From contig CACHPJ010000004.1 in NCBI GenBank assembly GCA_902581775.1, forward strand, positions 1 to 64,000: DNA of 64,000 nucleotides, written 5' to 3'. Each line of letters begins with the position of its first letter. Within the stretch, counting starts at the first letter, position 1. A model generated the notes under the pieces. That model was not told the DNA's origin and ran no database searches. It saw only the letters and a list, made by a program, of their open reading frames with translations. This stretch comes from an uncultured Pelagibacteraceae bacterium (GTDB lineage Bacteria; Pseudomonadota; Alphaproteobacteria; Pelagibacterales; Pelagibacteraceae). Below, piece after piece: positions 62,742-64,000 of this stretch. The position numbers and the translations under genes are program-made.

Positions 62742-64000
62742 ATATATTCAATTTTTACCTAAATAAAATTAAAAAAGCTGTTTTAAAAAATATAAAGATT
62801 CTGGAAATAGAAAAATTTGATAACTCAATAAATATTCAAGTAGAAAATCCTCCCTTAGAATTTAATTCAGATTTATCAACTAATGTAGCAATGGTTTTAG
62901 CAAAAAAATATAAAAAAAATCCAAAGATTTTTGCCGATTTATTAAAAAAAATTTTAGAAAAAGAGATTAATGATTTTAAATCAGTAGAAATTGCAGGAGC
63001 TGGTTTCTTAAATATTACATTAACTGACTCTATATTAATTGAATTAATTAAAGATATATTTAAAGACCCTAATAAATATGGCTCAAACAAACTTAAAAAT
63101 AAGTATAATATAGAATTTGTTTCAGCTAACCCTACAGGACCGCTTCATGTAGGCCATTGTAGAGGAGCTATATATGGCGATGTACTTTCAAATCTTTTAA
63201 AATTTAATGGAGGGAGTGTAGTTAAAGAATATTATATTAACGATTATGGAAAACAGATCTACAATTTTACTAAATCGGTATATCTAAGAATACGAGAAAT
63301 CAAATATAAAGAAAAATTTATAAATAATGATGATTTATACCCAGGTGAATATGTAAAAGATATTGCGATTGTCATTTTAGAGAACAATCCAAAAATGGAT
63401 TTTAATAACTTTGATCAATTATTTGACAAATTAAAAAAACTTTCTTTAGACGAATCTATGAAATTAATTAAGACTGATCTTAAAAAACTTGGGATTATTC
63501 ACGATAATTTTATTTCAGAAAGCGATTTAGTAAATAAAGATTTAATAAAAAAAACTGTAAAAAAACTTGAAGATAAAGAATTTGTAAAAAAAGGTTTTTT
63601 AGAACGCCCTAAAGGTGAAGAAGATAAAAATTGGAAAAAAACCGAAAGACTTATCTTTAAATCAACCATGTTTGGAGATGATAGTGATAGGGCTCTTCAG
63701 AAAAATGATGGCTCCTGGACATACTTTGCAAACGATGTTGCATATCATTCTAATAAAATAGACAGAAATTTTGATATATTGATAAATATTTTGGGCGCCG
63801 ATCATATCGGATACATAAAAAGAATTACTTCTGCCGTTGATGCACTTTCCAATAAAAGAACTAAACTGTATTGTAAAGTTTGTCAGTTGGTAAAATTATT
63901 TAAAGGTGGACAGCCATACAAAATGTCTAAAAGGGCAGGTGACTTTATAAGTGTTAATGATTTATTGAAAGAAGTTAACAAAGACTCAATAAGATTTATG
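62738..64000 (+). CDS. argS: Arginyl-tRNA synthetase, 3'-truncated by window end
   Basis: Frame open to window end (absent from ORF track): NIEFVSANPTGPLHVGHCRGAIYGDVLSNLL; NILGADHIGYIKR; KMSKRAGDF. Confidence 0.95.
   Translation, partial: MNIFNFYLNKIKKAVLKNIKILEIEKFDNSINIQVENPPLEFNSDLSTNVAMVLAKKYKKNPKIFADLLKKILEKEINDFKSVEIAGAGFLNITLTDSILIELIKDIFKDPNKYGSNKLKNKYNIEFVSANPTGPLHVGHCRGAIYGDVLSNLLKFNGGSVVKEYYINDYGKQIYNFTKSVYLRIREIKYKEKFINNDDLYPGEYVKDIAIVILENNPKMDFNNFDQLFDKLKKLSLDESMKLIKTDLKKLGIIHDNFISESDLVNKDLIKKTVKKLEDKEFVKKGFLERPKGEEDKNWKKTERLIFKSTMFGDDSDRALQKNDGSWTYFANDVAYHSNKIDRNFDILINILGADHIGYIKRITSAVDALSNKRTKLYCKVCQLVKLFKGGQPYKMSKRAGDFISVNDLLKEVNKDSIRFM

Overview
AT-rich, densely packed bacterial chromosome window. 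Gene content and protein style fit a streamlined marine alphaproteobacterium of the SAR11/Pelagibacterales type; this is an inference from recognised families, as no rRNA is present. Most of the window is ordinary housekeeping and transport: eno-ftsB-lipA-coq10-like, pncC/pgpA/ispDF, ntrYX-trkAH, a glycerol module (gpsA-like, glpK, glpVSTPQU-like ABC importer), gap, pyk, zinc transport (znuA/znuCB/zur), proX-proX-proW, an iron(III) ABC operon, MetF-like plus GcvT-like genes, aapJQMP, cysK, valS, ilvD, manC, xthA, erpA, dgt and argS (cut by the window end). There are three tRNAs (Arg-TCT, Asn-GTT, Cys-GCA). I found no CRISPR array, prophage, transposase or recognisable defence island. The observations I rate highest are: (1) a glycerol-type ABC importer whose two ATPases carry complementary motif losses, predicting one consensus and one degenerate ATP site; (2) an Anbu proteasome-like peptidase divergent from an ATP-grasp gene that is followed directly by glucosyl/mannosyl-3-phosphoglycerate synthase and phosphatase genes; (3) a ZnuA with about nine near-identical 39-bp His-rich repeats and tandem Zur-like operators; (4) a radical-SAM/SPASM plus glycosyltransferase cassette of unknown product; (5) hairpins at the substrate-binding-protein/permease junctions of several ABC operons; (6) two perfect 7-1-7 Fur-like palindromes and a CxxC microprotein in the iron operon; (7) a frameshifted galE-like gene. 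No database search was run. All family calls come from reading motifs in the translations.
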